Of a DNA stretch of 6,546 bases, positions 1 through 6,546 are shown piece after piece. The notes below the pieces were generated by a model. That model was given only the letters and a program-made list of their open reading frames with translations. It was not told the origin of the DNA and ran no database searches. The translations under genes were made by a program, and so were the position numbers. Location: contig DCGE01000181.1 in the NCBI GenBank assembly GCA_002314525.1, positions 1 through 6,546 on the forward strand, in the 5' to 3' direction. Position 1 is the stretch's first letter, and every line of letters begins with the position of its first letter. The stretch is from Prevotellaceae bacterium UBA1786. Its GTDB lineage: Bacteria; Bacteroidota; Bacteroidia; Bacteroidales; Bacteroidaceae.

Positions 1-252
1 GACAGCCACCTCCTCTGCTATGCAGTAGGTGACAATCCGTACGGACCATTCACATACAAAGGAGTCATCCTTACTCCTGTAGTTGGTTGGACTACCCACC
101 ACGCTATCCTCCAGTGGAAGGACAAGTGGTATCTGTTCCATCATGACAGCGTTCCATCAGGTGGAAAATCATGGTTACGCAGTCTGAAGGTCTGTGAACT
201 TGAAATGGACGAGAACGGCAACTTCAAGACAATCGAAGGAATTGACAAATAA
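1..252 (+). CDS. GH43 family glycoside hydrolase, C-terminal fragment (5' end outside window)
   Basis: Frame 1 is open from the first base to a TAA at 250-252, giving 83 residues of a protein that begins upstream. The fragment carries patterns typical of the C-terminal part of the GH43 five-bladed propeller: GPFTYKGVIL (residues 15-24), GWTTHHAI (29-36) with the paired histidines, WYLFHHDS (43-50) and a late arginine in WLRSLKV (58-64). GH43 enzymes are mainly beta-xylosidases and alpha-L-arabinofuranosidases. The catalytic Asp and Glu residues lie upstream, so the exact substrate cannot be told. The chain ends soon after the last propeller strand, so no C-terminal carbohydrate-binding module follows. 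xylB starts 36 bases downstream on the same strand, which suggests co-transcription and a role in releasing xylose or arabinose from xylan fragments. Family call fairly sure; subfamily and any N-terminal domains unknown. Confidence 0.8.
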   Translation, partial: DSHLLCYAVGDNPYGPFTYKGVILTPVVGWTTHHAILQWKDKWYLFHHDSVPSGGKSWLRSLKVCELEMDENGNFKTIEGIDK

Positions 253-288
253 ATTATAAACGGTAAACAGTCAAATTGAAAATAAAAA

Positions 289-1785
289 ATGGGTCTTTTA
301 TTAGGATATGACATAGGAACTTCATCAGTGAAGGCTTCATTGGTGGATGCTACTACAGGACAGATAGTAGCCACAACATTCTGGCCAGAGCAAGAGGCTC
401 TAATCATCGCAAAGAAGGCAGGTTGGGCAGAACAGGAGCCAGAAATGTGGTGGGATAATCTCATCTCAGCAACAAAGAAACTTCAGACATGTGCCAAGGG
501 TGTTAGTCTGATGGATGTCAAGGCAATAGGTATCAGTTACCAGATGCACGGTCTTGTATGTATTGACAAGGATAAGAAGGCTCTTCGTCCAAGTATCATT
601 TGGTGCGATGGTCGAGCTGTTCCTTACGGTAACAAGGCATTTGACGGAATTGGACACGAAAGATGTCTGAGTCATCTGCTCAACTCCCCAGGCAACTTCA
701 CAGCTGCAAAACTGGCTTGGGTGAAGGAGAACGAACCTGAGTTGTTCGACAAGATTTATAAGATAATGCTCCCTGGCGATTTCATTGCCATGAAACTCAG
801 CGGCGGCGATATCAACACTACCATCTCAGGACTGTCAGAAGGTATGTTCTGGGATTTCAAGGAACAGGAAGTCAGCAAGGACGTGATGGGATTCTTCGGA
901 TTTGATGAGTCAATCATCGCTGATATCGTTCCTACTTTCGCTGTTCAATCAACAGTTTGCAAGGCTGTTGCTGACGAATTGGGAATCAAGGAAGGTACAC
1001 CTATTTCTTATAGAGGTGGTGACCAACCTAACAACGCCCTCTCGCTCAATGTCATGAATCCAGGTGAAGTTGCTGCAACAGGAGGTACTTCCGGTGTTGT
1101 CTATGGAGTGCTCGGTGAAGTGAACTACGATCCACAGAGTCGTGTCAACACATTCGCTCATGGTAACTACACAAAGGAGCTCACCCGTCTTGGTGTACTG
1201 CTATGCATCAACGGTACAGGCATCTTGAATGCATGGATGAAGCGTAATGTCGCTCCTGAAGGTGTTTCGTACAGTGATATGAACGTATTGGCCGACACAG
1301 TTCCAATCGGTTCAGAAGGACTGAGCATCATCCCATTCGGAAATGGTGCTGAGCGTATTCTTCAGAACAAGGAAGTAGGCTGTTCAATACAAGGTCTCAA
1401 TTTCAATATCCACAAGAAGGCACATCTTCTCCGTGCTGCTCAGGAAGGTATCGTATTCTCCTTCAAGCAGGGAATCGATATCATGGAAGGCATGGGCATG
1501 AGTATCAAGGATATTCATGCAGGACACGCAAATATGTTCCTCAATCCTATGTTCTGCACAACCCTCGCAGGAGTAACGGGTGCCACTATCAACCTCTATG
1601 AGACAGATGGTGGTATCGGTGCTGCTAAGGGTGCTGGTATCGGTGCCGGCATTTATAAGGACTGCAATGAGGCATTCTCTACACTCAAACACATCCGCAC
1701 TATTGAGCCAGACCTTGCAAACAAACAGGCTTATATCGATGCCTACAACTTGTGGATTGACAGACTTAACAACGTAATCAAGTGA
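289..1785 (+). CDS. xylB: Xylulokinase (FGGY family carbohydrate kinase)
   Basis: Phosphorylates D-xylulose with ATP to D-xylulose 5-phosphate in the cytoplasm, the entry step to the pentose phosphate pathway. The 498-residue chain is full length for the family. The N-terminal FGGY domain starts with GYDIGTSSVKA (6-16, phosphate-binding loop, Asp8). It continues with the sugar-contacting QMHG (85-88) and WCDGRA (105-110), and with GGDQPNNA (243-250), where Asp245 is the likely catalytic base. The C-terminal domain has ATGGTSGV (263-270, second phosphate loop), RAAQEG (382-387) and AGHANMFLNP (411-420) in place of the classical Gly-rich adenosine motif. This variant is one I recall from Bacteroidetes xylulokinases. 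The start at 289 is chosen because the phosphate loop follows within six residues; the leader is A-rich without a Shine-Dalgarno, as usual in Bacteroidetes. xylA follows after 45 bases, which supports xylulokinase over other FGGY kinases. Confidence 0.95.
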   Translation: MGLLLGYDIGTSSVKASLVDATTGQIVATTFWPEQEALIIAKKAGWAEQEPEMWWDNLISATKKLQTCAKGVSLMDVKAIGISYQMHGLVCIDKDKKALRPSIIWCDGRAVPYGNKAFDGIGHERCLSHLLNSPGNFTAAKLAWVKENEPELFDKIYKIMLPGDFIAMKLSGGDINTTISGLSEGMFWDFKEQEVSKDVMGFFGFDESIIADIVPTFAVQSTVCKAVADELGIKEGTPISYRGGDQPNNALSLNVMNPGEVAATGGTSGVVYGVLGEVNYDPQSRVNTFAHGNYTKELTRLGVLLCINGTGILNAWMKRNVAPEGVSYSDMNVLADTVPIGSEGLSIIPFGNGAERILQNKEVGCSIQGLNFNIHKKAHLLRAAQEGIVFSFKQGIDIMEGMGMSIKDIHAGHANMFLNPMFCTTLAGVTGATINLYETDGGIGAAKGAGIGAGIYKDCNEAFSTLKHIRTIEPDLANKQAYIDAYNLWIDRLNNVIK

Positions 1786-1830
1786 TATATTAAGTATAAC
1801 ATTTTTTCTTTTTTATAACAAACAAAAATT
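1786..1830 (+). promoter_or_regulatory. AT-rich xylB-xylA spacer / xylA leader
   Basis: This 45-base spacer is almost wholly A and T. It contains a TTTTTTCTTTTTT run (1802-1814) followed by an A-rich stretch ending right at the xylA ATG. There is no Shine-Dalgarno. An A-rich, unstructured leader is the usual translation-initiation context for highly expressed Bacteroidetes genes. Only a 4-base AT stem can be drawn before the T run, so it is not a convincing terminator. No TAnnTTTG promoter element is seen, so xylA is probably read together with xylB. The role as a translation enhancer is inferred. Confidence 0.35.
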
Positions 1831-3144
1831 ATGGCAAAAGAATTTTTCCCTGGAGTAAAGAAAATCCAGTTCGAAGGCAAGGATTCAATGAATCCAATGG
1901 CATTCCACTATTATGATGAGAACAAAGTCATCATGGGTAAGACAATGAAGGATTGGTTGCGTTTCGCAATGGCATGGTGGCACACACTCTGTGCTGAAGG
2001 TGCTGACCAGTTCGGTGGTGGTACAAAGAAGTTCCCTTGGAACGAAGGTGCTGACGCAATCGAAGTTGCTAAGAACAAGGCTGATGCAGGTTTCGAAATC
2101 ATGGAAAAGCTCGGTATCGACTATTTCTGCTTCCACGATGTTGACCTCGTAGCTGAAGGCGACTCCGTAGAAGAGTACGAAGCAAACATGCAGGCTATCG
2201 TTGCATATCTCAAAGAGAAGATGGCTGCAACAGGCAAGAAACTCCTTTGGTCAACTGCTAATGTATTCGGCAACAAGCGTTACATGAACGGTGCAAGCAC
2301 AAACCCAGACTTCGACGTTGTTGCTCGTGCTATCGTTCAGATCAAGAACGCTATCGACGCTGGTATCGCTCTCGGTGCTGAGAATTATGTATTCTGGGGT
2401 GGTCGCGAAGGTTACATGTCAATCCTCAACACAGATCAGAAACGTGAGAAGGAACACATGGCAACTATGTTGACTATGGCTCGTGACTATGCTCGTTCAA
2501 AGGGCTTCAAGGGCAACTTCCTTATTGAACCAAAGCCAATGGAACCATCAAAGCACCAGTACGATGTTGACACTGAGACTGTAATCGGTTTCCTCAAGGC
2601 TCATAACCTTGACAAGGACTTCAAGGTAAACATCGAAGTTAACCACGCAACTCTCGCTGGTCACACATTCGAGCACGAACTTGCATGTGCTGTTGACGCT
2701 GGTATGCTCGGTTCAATCGATGCTAACCGTGGTGACTACCAGAATGGTTGGGATACAGACCAGTTCCCTATCGACCAGTACGAACTCGTTCAAGCTATGA
2801 TTCAGATCATCCGCAACGGTGGTATTGCTCCTGGTGGTACAAACTTCGACGCTAAGACTCGTCGTAACTCTACAGACCTCAACGATATCATCATCGCTCA
2901 CATCTCTGGTATGGACGCAATGGCACGCGCTCTCGAAAGTGCAGCACGTCTGCTCGAAGAATCTCCACTCAAGAAGATGGTTGCTGACCGTTACGCTTCA
3001 TTCGACAGCGGTATGGGTAAGGACTTCGAAGATGGTAAGCTTACATTCGAGCAGGTTTACGAATACGGCAAGAAGGTCGGAGAGCCTAAGCAGACTTCAG
3101 GCCAGCAGGAACTCTTCGAAACTATCGTTTCTTGGTATTGCTGA
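1831..3144 (+). CDS. xylA: Xylose isomerase
   Basis: Cytoplasmic, metal-dependent isomerisation of D-xylose to D-xylulose, which XylB then phosphorylates. The 437 residues match the usual length of the class II enzymes. The TIM-barrel active site is complete: FHDVD (101-105) with catalytic His102 and Asp105, WGGREGY (189-195), IEPKP (232-236) with metal ligand Glu233 and Lys235, and Glu269 and His272 in [11 protein letters not shown]. Asp297 lies in SIDANRGD, Asp308 and Asp310 in WDTD, and Asp340 in NFDAK. The spacing equals that known for class II isomerases. Near-identical stretches are recalled from Bacteroides/Prevotella enzymes and from the anaerobic fungus Piromyces. Codon use is strongly biased: all 14 arginines are CGT or CGC and GGT dominates glycine, suggesting high expression. 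The TGA stop is followed at once by an in-frame TAA. A likely terminator lies 30-78 bases after the stop. Confidence 0.98.
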   Translation: MAKEFFPGVKKIQFEGKDSMNPMAFHYYDENKVIMGKTMKDWLRFAMAWWHTLCAEGADQFGGGTKKFPWNEGADAIEVAKNKADAGFEIMEKLGIDYFCFHDVDLVAEGDSVEEYEANMQAIVAYLKEKMAATGKKLLWSTANVFGNKRYMNGASTNPDFDVVARAIVQIKNAIDAGIALGAENYVFWGGREGYMSILNTDQKREKEHMATMLTMARDYARSKGFKGNFLIEPKPMEPSKHQYDVDTETVIGFLKAHNLDKDFKVNIEVNHATLAGHTFEHELACAVDAGMLGSIDANRGDYQNGWDTDQFPIDQYELVQAMIQIIRNGGIAPGGTNFDAKTRRNSTDLNDIIIAHISGMDAMARALESAARLLEESPLKKMVADRYASFDSGMGKDFEDGKLTFEQVYEYGKKVGEPKQTSGQQELFETIVSWYC

Positions 3145-3158
3145 TAAGCAGAGCTTAG

Positions 3159-3186
3159 TTAGGAGTTAGGAGTTAGGAGTTAGGAG
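3159..3186 (+). repeat. Tandem heptamer repeat, four units of TTAGGAG
   Basis: Four perfect head-to-tail copies of TTAGGAG lie at 3159-3165, 3166-3172, 3173-3179 and 3180-3186, starting 15 bases after the xylA stop. The array is non-coding and supplies the 5' arm of the terminator hairpin that follows. Seven-base tandem arrays of this kind are, from memory, common in intergenic regions of Bacteroidales. They can change copy number by slipped-strand mispairing. Whether this one varies between strains is unknown. Confidence 0.9.
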
Positions 3187-3222
3187 TGAAATCCCGATTC
3201 CAGCTGCTAACTCCTGTTTTTT
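3175..3222 (+). terminator. Likely intrinsic terminator after xylA
   Basis: AGGAGTTAG at 3175-3183 pairs perfectly with CTAACTCCT at 3207-3215. This gives a 9-base stem around a 23-base loop, followed by one G and then six T (3217-3222). The same 3' arm can also pair with the identical 9-mers at 3161-3169 or 3168-3176, because the 5' arm lies in a tandem repeat. The stem is only moderately GC-rich and the loop is long, so termination may be partial, leaving some read-through into the GH67 gene. Confidence 0.6.
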
Positions 3223-3225
3223 AAT

Positions 3226-3240
3226 TATTCACTATTCACT
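3226..3240 (+). repeat. Short tandem heptamer repeat, two units of TATTCAC
   Basis: TATTCAC occurs twice head to tail (3226-3232 and 3233-3239) with one further matching T. It has the same seven-base period as the TTAGGAG array in the same spacer but a different sequence. It ends seven bases before the GH67 start codon, where a ribosome-binding site would lie, and contains no Shine-Dalgarno. Two units alone could be chance; the shared period with the nearby array makes a link plausible. Confidence 0.5.
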
Positions 3241-3246
3241 CTTAAT

Positions 3247-6546
<3,300 letters not shown>

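Noticed and set aside
253..288. Promoter for xylB in the spacer after the first GH43 gene
   Set aside because: No TAnnTTTG -7 element or TTTG -33 element is present in these 36 bases. Co-transcription from upstream is simpler.
2819..3169. 116-codon open frame on the + strand overlapping the end of xylA
   Set aside because: It is an out-of-frame reading of the biased xylA codons, rich in Ser, Val and Leu with no domain. xylA itself is complete in the other frame.
3159..3187. AGGAG cores in the heptamer array as a Shine-Dalgarno for the GH67 gene
   Set aside because: The last core ends about 60 bases before the start codon, far outside the working distance, and the array lies in the terminator stem.

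Overview
The window looks like part of a xylan/xylose utilisation locus from a Bacteroidales bacterium, most likely Prevotella or a close relative. This rests on recognising the protein families, on A-rich leaders without Shine-Dalgarno sequences, and on heptanucleotide repeats in an intergenic spacer. All five genes lie on the + strand and no RNA gene, insertion sequence or CRISPR array is visible. The genus is an inference from remembered family sequences; no search was run.

Layout: (1) positions 1-252 hold the last 83 codons of a GH43 family glycosidase whose start lies upstream. (2) 289-1785 is xylulokinase (xylB). (3) 1831-3144 is xylose isomerase (xylA). (4) The 102-base spacer 3145-3246 holds four tandem TTAGGAG units, a matching inverted arm followed by six T (a likely intrinsic terminator), and two TATTCAC units just before the next start. 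(5) 3247-5262 is a secreted GH67 alpha-glucuronidase. (6) 5288-6546 is the start of a secreted two-domain protein, a CE6/SASA-type acetyl xylan esterase fused to a GH43 glycosidase, cut by the window end.

Together the genes give a short pathway. Exported enzymes strip acetyl (CE6), 4-O-methylglucuronic acid (GH67) and xylosyl or arabinosyl units (GH43) from xylan fragments. The freed D-xylose is converted in the cytoplasm to D-xylulose (XylA) and then to D-xylulose 5-phosphate (XylB) for the pentose phosphate pathway. No sugar transporter, SusC/SusD pair or regulator lies in the window. Spacers of 36, 45, 102 and 25 bases fit one operon, or two units split by the terminator after xylA. No Bacteroidetes-type TAnnTTTG promoter was found in the spacers.

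The window is mostly a well-understood catabolic locus. The parts most worth a second look are the repeat-built terminator after xylA, the CE6-GH43 fusion, and the very strong codon bias of xylA, whose protein also closely resembles the anaerobic fungal xylose isomerases.
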